DNA from: Pseudomonas brenneri
GTDB lineage: Bacteria > Pseudomonadota > Gammaproteobacteria > Pseudomonadales > Pseudomonadaceae
Assembly (NCBI RefSeq): GCF_007858285.1
Contig: NZ_VFIL01000017.1
Coordinates: 1-64,000 of the forward strand
Direction of reading: 5' to 3'
DNA length: 64,000 nucleotides
Both the position numbers and the translations under genes were made by a program. The notes under the pieces were generated by a model. That model had not been told where the DNA came from and did no database searches. It was given only the letters and a program-made list of their open reading frames with translations. Of this stretch, positions 43,836 through 52,269 are shown piece by piece (positions within the stretch are counted from its first letter, which is position 1; the number at the start of each line of letters is the position of its first letter).

Positions 43836-44726
43836 TTATAGGCATTCGCCCAGTGTTTGACAGAACTGCGCAACCAACGCGCTCGGCGCCTGCGCGCAGG
43901 CCAGGGCCACGGTGCTGTGGCAATCGGGGTCGGCCAGGGGGAGGAAGTGAATGCTGGCTGGAGCTATGTCGCGCATCGACTCGGGCAGCAGGGCAATGCC
44001 AAACCCGGCCTGAATCAATTGCAACTGGGTGGTTTTGCGCGACATCACCCGCGCGGCCTTGGGGAAAAATCCGGCACGCATGCACAACTCTGCTGACAGA
44101 TAGCTCAGGCCACCGCGTTGCGGATGCGGGATCGAGATAAAGGCCTCGTCCTTCAATTGCGCCAGTTCAATGGCCGATGAGTGTCGGGTCAAAGGATGAG
44201 CGGGCGGGACTGCCAGCAACAGCGGCTCCTTATATAAAGGCATGATGTGTACCCCTTCGCGCTGGCGCAGCACCGGCAAGCGCAGCAGGCCAACCTCCAG
44301 CCGCCCATCGGCAATGTCTTCCAGCTGCGCCTCAGAGGACAGCTTGACGATATCCATCGACACACCGGGGCACTGTTCCAGCCAGGCGCTGATCCCACGC
44401 AGCACGCGCCCGCTCATCGGCACGGTGCTGGAGTGGCTCAGGCGCAGGGTGCCAAGCTGGCCGTGGCCCACTTGGGTCGCCAGCTCGCTGGCCTTGTGCA
44501 ACTCGCCCAGCAGGTTGCGTGCTCGTGGATAAAACGCTTCGCCTGCGGCTGTCAGCCTCGGTTGGCGGGCGGTGCGCTCGAACAGCGGGGTTTGCAGGAG
44601 GTTTTCCAGCTCCTTGATCTGTCGGCTGAGGGCCGATTGCGCGACAAACAGGCGCTCGGCGGCGGCGCTGAAGCTGCCGCTTTCAGCGATTTCAACGAAA
44701 TAACGCAGTTGCCGGGTGGAAATCAC
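43836..44726 (-). CDS. LysR-family transcriptional regulator
   Basis: A 296-residue regulator: N-terminal winged helix-turn-helix (ISTRQLRYFVEIAESGSFSA, AQSALSRQIKELENLL) and a C-terminal co-inducer domain of the periplasmic-binding fold (LRLSHSSTVPMSGRVLRGIS). The start is GTG, with AAAGG about ten bases upstream. It is divergent from the TauE/SafE permease gene with a 99-base gap, the classic layout in which the regulator controls its neighbour. The inducer cannot be inferred. Confidence 0.9.
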   Translation of the reverse strand: MISTRQLRYFVEIAESGSFSAAAERLFVAQSALSRQIKELENLLQTPLFERTARQPRLTAAGEAFYPRARNLLGELHKASELATQVGHGQLGTLRLSHSSTVPMSGRVLRGISAWLEQCPGVSMDIVKLSSEAQLEDIADGRLEVGLLRLPVLRQREGVHIMPLYKEPLLLAVPPAHPLTRHSSAIELAQLKDEAFISIPHPQRGGLSYLSAELCMRAGFFPKAARVMSRKTTQLQLIQAGFGIALLPESMRDIAPASIHFLPLADPDCHSTVALACAQAPSALVAQFCQTLGECL

Positions 44727-44825
44727 GAGTCATGCCTTTTCGAGATAGGTGGAGGGCTTTGAAGATATTAGTCGCAACCCAGCGCTTTGGCTAAAGTGAT
44801 GGCCATCTCGAACAAGGAATACGTC

Positions 44826-45593
44826 ATGAGCCTGGTTGAACTGATGAGTCAGTGGTCTTTTAGCAGTGTTGACTGGCTGGTGATCGGCCTGGGGATTGCC
44901 CTGGCCTATATCGTGTTTGGCATCGCCGGCTTCGGCACGGCGCTGGTGGCCGGGCCGATCCTGATTGTGTTCATGCCGCTGTCGAAGATCATCCCGTTGC
45001 TGGTGTTGCTGGATTTTGTCGCGGCCTTCGGCAACCTTCTGCAATCGCGGCGGGAGGTGGTCAAGCCGGAGCTGTTGCGGTTGCTACCGTGCATGGCGAT
45101 TGGCTGCACCCTCGGCGTGATCTTTTTGCTCAACCTGCATTCGGACCTGTTGTTGCTGTTGATGGGCGTGTTTATCAGCACCTACGCCATCTACAGCCTG
45201 GCGATAAAGGCCAAGCCCACCGCCCTGGCTGCCGGCTGGGCGGTGCCGATGGGGGTGGTGGGTGGATTGTTTGGGGCCTTGTTTGGTAGCGGTGGCTTTT
45301 TATATGCGATCTACCTCAACAGCCGTTTGCCCAAGGACCCGGCCCGGGCGACCCAAAGTGCATTGATCAGCGCCAGCACCGTGGTGCGCCTGAGTTTGTT
45401 TTTGATCGCCGGGGTGTATGCCGAATTGCCGTTGCTGATGTTGGCGGTGTGTTTGCTGCCAGCGATGGCCTTGGGGCTGTGGCTTGGGCGCCGGTTGACC
45501 CTGCGCATGTCCCGCGAGGCGTTTGTGCGGCTGGTGACGTGGTTGGTGCTGGCCAGTGGCATAGCTTTGATTGGGCGGTACTTGAGTACTTGA
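44826..45593 (+). CDS. TauE/SafE-family membrane permease (sulfite/organic anion exporter family)
   Basis: A 255-residue membrane protein with about seven or eight hydrophobic segments. It shows the family motif GIAGFGTALVAGPIL near the N-terminus and its repeat VPMGVVGGLFGALFGSGGFL in the middle. TauE/SafE proteins export sulfite, sulfoacetate or related anions, but many members have no known substrate. The ATG at 44826 follows AAGGA; an in-frame start at 44787 has no ribosome site. Probable control is by the divergent LysR-type regulator. Confidence 0.87.
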   Translation: MSLVELMSQWSFSSVDWLVIGLGIALAYIVFGIAGFGTALVAGPILIVFMPLSKIIPLLVLLDFVAAFGNLLQSRREVVKPELLRLLPCMAIGCTLGVIFLLNLHSDLLLLLMGVFISTYAIYSLAIKAKPTALAAGWAVPMGVVGGLFGALFGSGGFLYAIYLNSRLPKDPARATQSALISASTVVRLSLFLIAGVYAELPLLMLAVCLLPAMALGLWLGRRLTLRMSREAFVRLVTWLVLASGIALIGRYLST

Positions 45594-45684
45594 CCTGTGT
45601 GGGGCAGGGATTAAGCTGCCAGCCTTCAGGGCCTCTTCGCGGGCTTGCTCGCGAAGGCGCCAGACGCCACACCGCAGGACTCCC

Positions 45685-46233
45685 ATGAATTCCCAAAGCA
45701 TCCTTGTCCCGAAAGTCTCCACCTTGCCCGTCCACGAACCCCGCGCCCGGGCCATCGTGCGCTGGCTGGTGCGCAAGAACATCATCAAGGAAGAGTTGAG
45801 CACCTGTGGCCGTACCGGTAACCGCATGGGTTATGCCTTGGCCGACGGTGCGCGTGCCGTGGTGCTGCACCCCGAGGCGCTGCCGTTCAACGAGCCGGTC
45901 AACGGGCTGGAAATCATCTACAAACGCTGCATCTATACCCCGGCCAAGGGTTTTCTCGAAGAAGCCGGCTGCCCGGAGTGCCGCAAGGAAGTTGGCGAGG
46001 CACTGTTCGAAAGCCTGGAAGACTGGATGCCCGGCCATACCGATAACTTCACCTGCCCGTTGTGTGGGCATGAGGACGACATCAACGGTTTCCTGTTCCT
46101 GCAGGAGTGTGGTTTCTCCAACCTGGGCTTCATCTTCAACAACTGGGCGGAGGCGGGGTTCAAGCAGAGCTTTATCGACGAGTTTGCCGACTGGCTCGAC
46201 CAGAAAATCAGCTGGGTCAAAGTCGAACTGTAG
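45685..46233 (+). CDS. Conserved hypothetical protein with two CxxC zinc-binding pairs
   Basis: A 182-residue protein of a family seen in Pseudomonas, sometimes mislabelled as a sugar ABC transporter ATPase although no P-loop is present. The N-terminal half has ARAIVRWLVRKNIIKEEL and a CGRTGNRMGYALADGARAVV segment. The C-terminal half carries two CxxC pairs, AGCPECRKEV and FTCPLCGHED, spaced about 30 residues apart, a probable zinc ribbon. The last residues ISWVKVEL run into a stop codon contributed by the adjacent REPIN. There is no signal peptide or membrane segment. Confidence 0.8.
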   Translation: MNSQSILVPKVSTLPVHEPRARAIVRWLVRKNIIKEELSTCGRTGNRMGYALADGARAVVLHPEALPFNEPVNGLEIIYKRCIYTPAKGFLEEAGCPECRKEVGEALFESLEDWMPGHTDNFTCPLCGHEDDINGFLFLQECGFSNLGFIFNNWAEAGFKQSFIDEFADWLDQKISWVKVEL

Positions 46234-46330
46234 GAGCGAGCTTGCTCGCGAAAATCGTCAACGATAATGCGGGCGGTCTGTTTGTAACGCGGCGCCCTGG
46301 CGTTCTTCGCGAGCAAGCTCGCTCCTACAG
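46228..46330. repeat. REPIN overlapping the 3' end of the preceding gene
   Basis: CTGTAGGAGCGAGCTTGCTC at the left is mirrored by the end GCTCGCTCCTACAG at the right. The spacer begins AAAATCGTCAACGATAATGC, close to the REPIN at 53067. The TAG stop of the gene at 45685 lies within the first bases of the repeat. Confidence 0.88.
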
Positions 46331-46386
46331 AAAAGCCGCGTGGTTTATCCATCTATCAGTATTACCAAGTTTGTCAGAGTTTTACA

Positions 46387-46415
46387 TTGAGCCTGGCAGG
46401 GTGCATGTATATAAT
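46387..46415 (+). promoter_or_regulatory. Sigma-70 promoter of guaB
   Basis: TTGAGC (46387-46392) is 17 bases from a perfect TATAAT (46410-46415), and the GTGCATGTATATAATGGCGC context fits a strong promoter. It lies 36 bases before the guaB ATG. Confidence 0.72.
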
Positions 46416-46451
46416 GGCGCGCTTCCATTTTCCCGCTCGGGAGCCCCCGCG

Positions 46452-47921
46452 ATGCTGCGTATCAGCCAAGAAGCTCTGACATTCGACGACATTCTCCTAG
46501 TGCCCGGTTATTCCGAGGTGCTTCCTAACGAAGTCAGTCTCAAGACCCGCCTAACCCGTGGCATCGAGCTGAATATTCCCCTGGTTTCCGCTGCCATGGA
46601 TACCGTCACCGAAGCCCGTTTGGCAATCGCCATGGCTCAGGAAGGCGGCATCGGCATCATCCACAAGAACATGACCATCGAGCAGCAAGCTGCCGAAGTG
46701 CGCAAGGTCAAGCGTTACGAAGCCGGTGTGGTGAAAGATCCGATCACCATCGAAGCCGACGCCACCGTGCGTGACTTGTTCGACCTGACCCGCCTGCACA
46801 ACATCTCCGGTGTTCCTGTGCTGCACGATGGCGACCTGGTTGGCATCGTCACTTCCCGTGACGTGCGTTTCGAAAACCGTCTTGAAGTCACCGTCCGCGA
46901 AGTGATGACGCCCAAAGAGCGCCTGGTCACGGTCAAGGAAGGCGCCGACAAGAACGATGTGCGTGAACTGCTGCACAAGCACCGCATCGAGCGCGTGCTG
47001 ATCGTCGACGACAAATTCGCCCTCAAGGGCATGATGACCGTCAACGACATCGAAAAAGCCAAGGCCTACCCGCTGGCCAGCAAGGACGATCAAGGTCGTC
47101 TGCGCGTGGGCGCTGCCGTTGGTACCGGTAAAGACACCGGCGACCGCGTTGCGGCCCTGGTCGCTGCCGGTGTTGACGTGGTGGTGGTCGACACTGCCCA
47201 CGGTCACTCCAAAGGCGTGATCGACCGCGTACGCTGGGTCAAGCAGAACTTCCCTGACGTGCAGGTGATCGGCGGCAACATCGCCACCGGCGCTGCCGCC
47301 AAGGCCCTGGCCGAAGCCGGCGCTGACGCAGTCAAGGTCGGTATCGGCCCAGGCTCGATCTGCACCACGCGTATCGTTGCAGGTGTAGGGGTGCCGCAAA
47401 TCAGCGCCATCGCCAATGTCGCCGCTGCCCTTGAAGGCACTGGCGTACCGTTGATCGCCGACGGCGGCATCCGTTTTTCCGGTGACCTGTCCAAGGCCAT
47501 CGTTGCCGGTGCTTCCTGCGTGATGATGGGTTCGATGTTCGCCGGTACCGAAGAAGCGCCGGGCGAGATCGAACTGTTCCAGGGCCGTTCGTACAAGGCT
47601 TACCGCGGCATGGGTTCGCTGGGCGCCATGTCCCAGGCCCAAGGCTCGTCCGACCGTTACTTCCAGGATTCCTCGGCAGGCGCCGAGAAGCTCGTACCGG
47701 AAGGCATCGAAGGCCGTGTGCCGTACAAGGGCACCCTGAGCGCCATTATCCATCAACTGATGGGCGGCTTGCGTTCCTCGATGGGCTACACCGGCAGCGC
47801 CGACATCGAAGAAATGCGCACCAAGCCCGAGTTCGTACGGATCACCGGCGCCGGCATGGCTGAATCCCATGTCCACGACGTGCAGATCACCAAGGAAGCG
47901 CCGAACTACCGCGTAGGTTGA
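46452..47921 (+). CDS. guaB: Inosine-5'-monophosphate dehydrogenase
   Basis: A 489-residue enzyme that oxidises IMP to XMP, the committed step to GMP. It starts MLRISQEALTFDDILLVPGY and contains two CBS domains (residues ~95-200) inserted in the barrel, the catalytic-cysteine loop GPGSICTTRIVAGVG and the flap region YRGMGSLGAMSQ. The ATG at 46452 gives the family start; longer in-frame versions reach into the REPIN and are rejected. guaA follows after 81 bases. Confidence 0.97.
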   Translation: MLRISQEALTFDDILLVPGYSEVLPNEVSLKTRLTRGIELNIPLVSAAMDTVTEARLAIAMAQEGGIGIIHKNMTIEQQAAEVRKVKRYEAGVVKDPITIEADATVRDLFDLTRLHNISGVPVLHDGDLVGIVTSRDVRFENRLEVTVREVMTPKERLVTVKEGADKNDVRELLHKHRIERVLIVDDKFALKGMMTVNDIEKAKAYPLASKDDQGRLRVGAAVGTGKDTGDRVAALVAAGVDVVVVDTAHGHSKGVIDRVRWVKQNFPDVQVIGGNIATGAAAKALAEAGADAVKVGIGPGSICTTRIVAGVGVPQISAIANVAAALEGTGVPLIADGGIRFSGDLSKAIVAGASCVMMGSMFAGTEEAPGEIELFQGRSYKAYRGMGSLGAMSQAQGSSDRYFQDSSAGAEKLVPEGIEGRVPYKGTLSAIIHQLMGGLRSSMGYTGSADIEEMRTKPEFVRITGAGMAESHVHDVQITKEAPNYRVG

Positions 47922-47946
47922 GGCTTCCAGCAAAACGTTAAGTAAC

Positions 47947-47968
47947 CGGGGCTGTTCTTTCAGCCCCG
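47947..47968 (+). other. Hairpin between guaB and guaA
   Basis: CGGGGCTG and CAGCCCCG pair around TTCTTT. The tail AGTTGTTTCTG is only moderately T-rich, so it may give partial termination or mRNA protection between the two guanine genes. Confidence 0.5.
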
Positions 47969-48002
47969 AGTTGTTTCTGATTCATTAGACGAGACTGACT
48001 TC

Positions 48003-49580
48003 ATGGCCCTCGACATTCACGCCCACCGCATCCTGATCCTCGACTTCGGCTCCCAGTACACCCAACTGATCGCGCGCCGCGTGCGTGAAATCGGCGTGTA
48101 CTGCGAACTGCATCCGTTCGACATGGACGACGAAGCGATTCGCGAATTCGCCCCAAAAGGCGTCATCCTCGCCGGTGGCCCCGAGTCCGTGCACGAAGCC
48201 AACAGCCCACGCTGCCCACAAGCCGTATTTGACCTGGGCGTACCGGTCTTCGGCATCTGCTACGGCATGCAGACCATGGCCGAGCAACTGGGCGGCAAGG
48301 TCGAAGGCTCCGAACTGCGTGAATTCGGCTATGCCCGTGTGGATGTGGTCGGCAAGAGCCGCCTGCTGGACGGCATCGAAGACCACGTTGACACTGACGG
48401 CCTGTTCGGCCTCGACGTGTGGATGAGCCACGGTGACAAAGTCACCAAGATGCCGGAAGACTTCCATATCCTGGCCAGCACCCCGAGCTGCCCGATTGCC
48501 GGCATGTTCAACGACGAGCGCGGCTACTACGGCGTGCAGTTCCACCCAGAAGTGACCCACACCAAGCAAGGCGGGCGCATCCTGTCGCGCTTTATCCTCG
48601 ACATCTGCGGTTGTGAAGCCCTGTGGACCCCGTCGAAAATCGCTGAAGACGCCATCGCCAACGTGCGCGCCCAGGTTGGTACCGATAACGTGCTGCTCGG
48701 CCTGTCCGGCGGTGTTGACTCCTCGGTGGTTGCTGCGCTGCTGCACAAAGCCATCGGCGACCAACTGACCTGCGTATTCGTCGACAACGGCCTGCTGCGC
48801 CTGCACGAAGGCGAGCAAGTGATGGCCATGTTTGCTGAGAACATGGGCGTCAAAGTGATCCGCGCCAACGCCGAGGACCAGTTCCTCAACAACCTGGCCG
48901 GCGAATCCGACCCAGAGAAGAAGCGCAAGATCATTGGCCGTACCTTCATCGACGTTTTCGATGCCCAGGCCACCAGCCTGGACAACATCAAGTACCTCGC
49001 CCAGGGCACCATCTACCCAGACGTGATCGAGTCGGCTGGCGCCAAGAGCGGCAAGGCCCACGTGATCAAGTCCCACCACAACGTGGGTGGCCTGCCTGAG
49101 GAAATGAACCTCAAGCTGGTAGAACCGCTGCGCGAACTGTTCAAGGACGAAGTCCGCCGTCTGGGCCTGGAACTGGGCCTGCCGTATGACATGGTCTACC
49201 GCCACCCATTCCCGGGCCCGGGCCTGGGCGTGCGCATCCTCGGCGAAGTGAAGAAGGAATACGCCGACCTGCTGCGTCGTGCCGACCACATCTTCATCGA
49301 AGAACTGCGCAAGGCCGACTGGTACCACAAGGTCAGCCAGGCCTTCGTGGTATTCCAACCGGTGAAATCGGTTGGCGTGGTCGGTGATGGCCGTCGTTAC
49401 GCCTGGGTCGTGGCACTGCGTGCGGTAGAAACCATCGACTTCATGACCGCCCGTTGGGCACACCTGCCGTACGAACTGCTGGAGACTGTCAGCGGCCGTA
49501 TCATCAATGAGATCGAAGGTATTTCGCGCGTTACTTATGACGTGTCGAGCAAGCCGCCGGCGACCATTGAGTGGGAATGA
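48003..49580 (+). CDS. guaA: GMP synthase (glutamine-hydrolysing)
   Basis: A 525-residue enzyme that aminates XMP to GMP. The N-terminal class I glutaminase domain has the nucleophile in FGICYGMQTMAEQL and the His/Glu pair near GVQFHPEVTHT. The ATP-pyrophosphatase domain shows LLGLSGGVDSSVVAAL, and the C-terminal dimerisation domain ends IEGISRVTYDVSSKPPATIE. It follows guaB as in most gammaproteobacteria. Confidence 0.97.
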   Translation: MALDIHAHRILILDFGSQYTQLIARRVREIGVYCELHPFDMDDEAIREFAPKGVILAGGPESVHEANSPRCPQAVFDLGVPVFGICYGMQTMAEQLGGKVEGSELREFGYARVDVVGKSRLLDGIEDHVDTDGLFGLDVWMSHGDKVTKMPEDFHILASTPSCPIAGMFNDERGYYGVQFHPEVTHTKQGGRILSRFILDICGCEALWTPSKIAEDAIANVRAQVGTDNVLLGLSGGVDSSVVAALLHKAIGDQLTCVFVDNGLLRLHEGEQVMAMFAENMGVKVIRANAEDQFLNNLAGESDPEKKRKIIGRTFIDVFDAQATSLDNIKYLAQGTIYPDVIESAGAKSGKAHVIKSHHNVGGLPEEMNLKLVEPLRELFKDEVRRLGLELGLPYDMVYRHPFPGPGLGVRILGEVKKEYADLLRRADHIFIEELRKADWYHKVSQAFVVFQPVKSVGVVGDGRRYAWVVALRAVETIDFMTARWAHLPYELLETVSGRIINEIEGISRVTYDVSSKPPATIEWE

Positions 49581-49851
49581 CCCCCTTCACCTCAGCGTCT
49601 ATTGCCACTGTGTAGAACAGGTTGGCGATGACGCTGGCACCGATCGGGAGGGCTAATCGTGGCCTTCCTGTTCTCTGTCAAATCTTGATCCTGCAACATT
49701 CCCCCTCCCTCCTGCGTTTCCCCATTCTGATCCCTCGGTGATTGTGCTGTAGGGCATATCGTCATGGCCTTTGCGCCAAAAACACCGCCTGCCTGACCTG
49801 GAGCGTATTTCGATCGACGCCACGGGTATGTCTTTGATCGCAATAAATGTA
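49581..49851. other. Non-coding stretch after guaA
   Basis: About 270 bases with no convincing gene. Two overlapping short frames on the minus strand show no family resemblance or ribosome site and could at most be a decayed remnant. The only structure seen is the promoter/operator block at its right end. Confidence 0.4.
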
Positions 49852-49911
49852 TTGATCACTAAAAAATAATTGACGAATGCATCGTAATGGATATTACATA
49901 GTGATCACTAT
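49852..49911 (+). promoter_or_regulatory. Promoter with palindromic operators for the OYE/Cif-like pair
   Basis: TTGACG (49870-49875) lies 16 bases before TATTAC (49892-49897). A perfect 14-base palindrome ATAGTGATCACTAT (49898-49911) covers the expected start of transcription. A second copy of its core, TGATCACTA, lies upstream of the -35 at 49853-49861. Two palindromic copies flanking a promoter fit a repressor of the TetR type, such as CifR in P. aeruginosa; none is encoded nearby. Confidence 0.6.
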
Positions 49912-49948
49912 ATTAATGGTGTGAACGTTCTCCAGGAGTTGCTTCATC

Positions 49949-51043
49949 ATGTCTAAAAAGCTCTACAGCCCATTGCCGGTTGGCCCGGTTTTATTGCCCA
50001 ATCGCCTGGTCATGGCACCGATGACTCGTTCTCGTGCGGCACAACCTGGTGACATACCAGTGGAAATCAACGCGACTTACTACGCACAACGTGCCAGTGC
50101 CGGCTTGATTATCAGTGAGGGGACTCAGGTCTCACGGCAGGGCCAGGGCTATGCCTATACCCCTGGGATTTTCAGCCCTGAACAGTTGGCGGGCTGGAGA
50201 ACGGTTACCGATGCGGTCCACGCGGCGGGAGGTCGAATTGCTGCCCAGCTTTGGCATGTGGGGCGGATGTCCCATGGGTCGATGCAGTTGGAAGGTGAAA
50301 AGCCATTGGCGCCTTCGGCGATAACTGCCAAGGCCCAGGTTTTCGTGAGTGATATGAAGGGGGGCGGCACCATGGCGCCTGCCGCCGAACCGCGTGAAAT
50401 GACCGTGCAAGACTTCAAGCAAGTCCGCCAGGAGTTTGTCCAGGCTGCTCGCGCGGCGCTGAGTGCCGGGTTTGACCTGGTGGAAATGCATGGCGCCAAT
50501 GGCTATCTGTTCGACCAGTTTCTGGCCACGGGCAGCAACCGACGAACAGACCACTATGGCGGGAGCGTGGAAAACCGTGCGCGATTTCTGCTCGAAACCC
50601 TCGATGCCATGATTGCGGTCGTGGGCGCCGAACGTATCGGGTTGCGGTTGTCGCCGTGGGGGTCGATCAATGATATTCAAGATGATGAGCCTGAGGCGAT
50701 GACCTTGTATCTGGCCGGTCAACTGCAACAGCGCGGCCTGGCGTATTTGCATATTGCCGAGTGGGAGTGGGCGGGCGGTGCCCCTTATCCGCAAGGTTTT
50801 CGCGAGCGCCTGCGTGCCGCTTTCAATGGGCCACTGATTGTTTGCGGTAACTATGACGGCGCGCGTGCCGAGGCGATCCTCCAGGCAGGCCTGGCCGATG
50901 CGGTGGCTATTGGGCGGCCATTTATTGCAAACCCTGATCTGGTGCAGCGGATCCACGAGGGGGCATCACTGAGCGTTGCAGATCAATCCACGTTCTACGG
51001 TGGCGGTGCGGCTGGCTACATCGACTATCCGACGCTCTCCTAG
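49949..51043 (+). CDS. Old yellow enzyme family NADH:flavin oxidoreductase (morphinone/N-ethylmaleimide reductase type)
   Basis: A 364-residue FMN-dependent TIM-barrel ene-reductase. The FMN-binding start is LYSPLPVGPVLLPNRLVMAP with MTRSRA following. The active-site pair is seen as ELHGANGYL-type VEMHGANGYLFDQFLATGSN (substituting the common His/Asn site by HGAN), then RTDHYGGSVENRARF. Such enzymes reduce activated double bonds and electrophiles. Next to a Cif-like gene this matches P. aeruginosa, where the OYE gene morB lies beside cif under CifR. CAGGAG precedes the ATG. Confidence 0.9.
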   Translation: MSKKLYSPLPVGPVLLPNRLVMAPMTRSRAAQPGDIPVEINATYYAQRASAGLIISEGTQVSRQGQGYAYTPGIFSPEQLAGWRTVTDAVHAAGGRIAAQLWHVGRMSHGSMQLEGEKPLAPSAITAKAQVFVSDMKGGGTMAPAAEPREMTVQDFKQVRQEFVQAARAALSAGFDLVEMHGANGYLFDQFLATGSNRRTDHYGGSVENRARFLLETLDAMIAVVGAERIGLRLSPWGSINDIQDDEPEAMTLYLAGQLQQRGLAYLHIAEWEWAGGAPYPQGFRERLRAAFNGPLIVCGNYDGARAEAILQAGLADAVAIGRPFIANPDLVQRIHEGASLSVADQSTFYGGGAAGYIDYPTLS

Positions 51044-51145
51044 CAGCCTGACACTCTCCTTCTAGCTGAATTCCCCCATTCGACGGCCGCCAGCAGGGCG
51101 CTATTGATGGTGTTCGCCGATCTTTTGACCTGGACCTACAAAATC

Positions 51146-52195
51146 ATGAAAAAAGTCTTATCAGCAGTCCTTTTATCTTCCTTGCTGGCCGGCCCATCCT
51201 TGTCGTGGGCGGGATACGATCCGGCGATGAAGTCAATCGACACGCCACCCAGTGTGTCTCGCCAGCAGTTTGATACGGTCAAGAATAATCATCTGGGCCA
51301 GTATCAATATGGTGCCGGGCTGTCGAGCAAGTTTATCGATGTCGACGGCACGCGTATTCACTATGTCGAAGGCGGCAGCGGTGGGACCCCGGTGGTCTTT
51401 CTCCACGGCTTTGGTTCCACCTGGAAGATGTGGGAGCCGGTGATGCAGGCCTTTGCCAGGAACCGTACGGTGATTGCCGTTGATCTGCCCGGCCTTGGGC
51501 AGTCGGGTCCGATCAAGGGCGACGACTATTCGGCTGAGAATGTCTCCAGGATCCTGTTGGGCGCGGTGAAAAAGATCACCCCGGCGCAGTCCATCGACTT
51601 CGTCAGCCATGATCTGGGCAACTCCGCCTCATACCCGTTCGTGGCCCGCAACCAGGGTAGCTTCATCAAGAAGGTGGTGTTCATGGATTCGCCGATTCCC
51701 GATCGGGATATGTTCACCTACCCAGGCTATACCCCGTCAGGCCCGGGGCTCGGTTGGCACTTTGGCTACTTCAGCTTCGGTGATATTGCCGAGAAGCAAA
51801 TTGCTGCCGATCCAAGCCTGTTTTTCTCGTACTTCATCAAAACCTACGCGGGCAAAAAAGAGGTGTTCACCCCTGAGTTGCTCAGTGAGCTGATCGAGCC
51901 TTATTCGACCCGCGAGCGGCTGCACGCTGCGTTTGGTTACTACAAGTCTCATGCAGACTCGATTGCACAGAACGAGAAGTTGCTGGCTGACGGCAAGTTG
52001 CTGAAGATCCCGTCGATGGCGCTCACCGGTCAGCAAGGGGTCAACGATGTGCTGACCAAGGAAATGGCCGCTCGTTTTGTCAGTGATCCTTCGCAACACA
52101 CGGGCAAAATCCTGCCGGGCTGCGGTCATTGGATGGTCGAGGAGTGTGCGCCGCAAGTCACTGCCGAGTTGAGCCGCTTTCTTGGTAAACCTTGA
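51146..52195 (+). CDS. Secreted Cif-like alpha/beta hydrolase (epoxide hydrolase type)
   Basis: A 349-residue protein with signal peptide MKKVLSAVLLSSLLAGPSLS (cleavage after WA). The alpha/beta hydrolase core closely follows the P. aeruginosa CFTR-inhibitory factor Cif: VVFLHGFGSTWKMWEPVM, IAVDLPGLGQS, nucleophile Asp156 in DFVSHDLGNS, SPIPD, GWHFGYF (His205), FGYYKSH and LPGCGHWMVEECA with His328. Cif is a secreted epoxide hydrolase. Here the acid after the second sheet strand is Asp181 (MDSPIPD) where Cif has Glu (MEAPIPD). The start at 51146 is chosen because it opens the signal peptide; the ribosome site is weak, and an upstream start would mask the signal. It lies 102 bases after the OYE gene. 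Confidence 0.82.
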   Translation: MKKVLSAVLLSSLLAGPSLSWAGYDPAMKSIDTPPSVSRQQFDTVKNNHLGQYQYGAGLSSKFIDVDGTRIHYVEGGSGGTPVVFLHGFGSTWKMWEPVMQAFARNRTVIAVDLPGLGQSGPIKGDDYSAENVSRILLGAVKKITPAQSIDFVSHDLGNSASYPFVARNQGSFIKKVVFMDSPIPDRDMFTYPGYTPSGPGLGWHFGYFSFGDIAEKQIAADPSLFFSYFIKTYAGKKEVFTPELLSELIEPYSTRERLHAAFGYYKSHADSIAQNEKLLADGKLLKIPSMALTGQQGVNDVLTKEMAARFVSDPSQHTGKILPGCGHWMVEECAPQVTAELSRFLGKP

Positions 52196-52269
52196 TCACT
52201 GAGTGATGCCGCGATGTGCAGGTCGCCCATGGCCACCTGTGCATCGCCTGTACTTGACGGGATCCGGCT

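Noticed and set aside
46551..49463. Long minus-strand frames opposite guaB and guaA
   Set aside because: Both are antisense shadows of intact guaB and guaA.
49592..49859. Two overlapping short minus-strand frames after guaA
   Set aside because: No ribosome site, no family resemblance, and they overlap each other. They could be remnants of a lost regulator but nothing in the sequence shows it.
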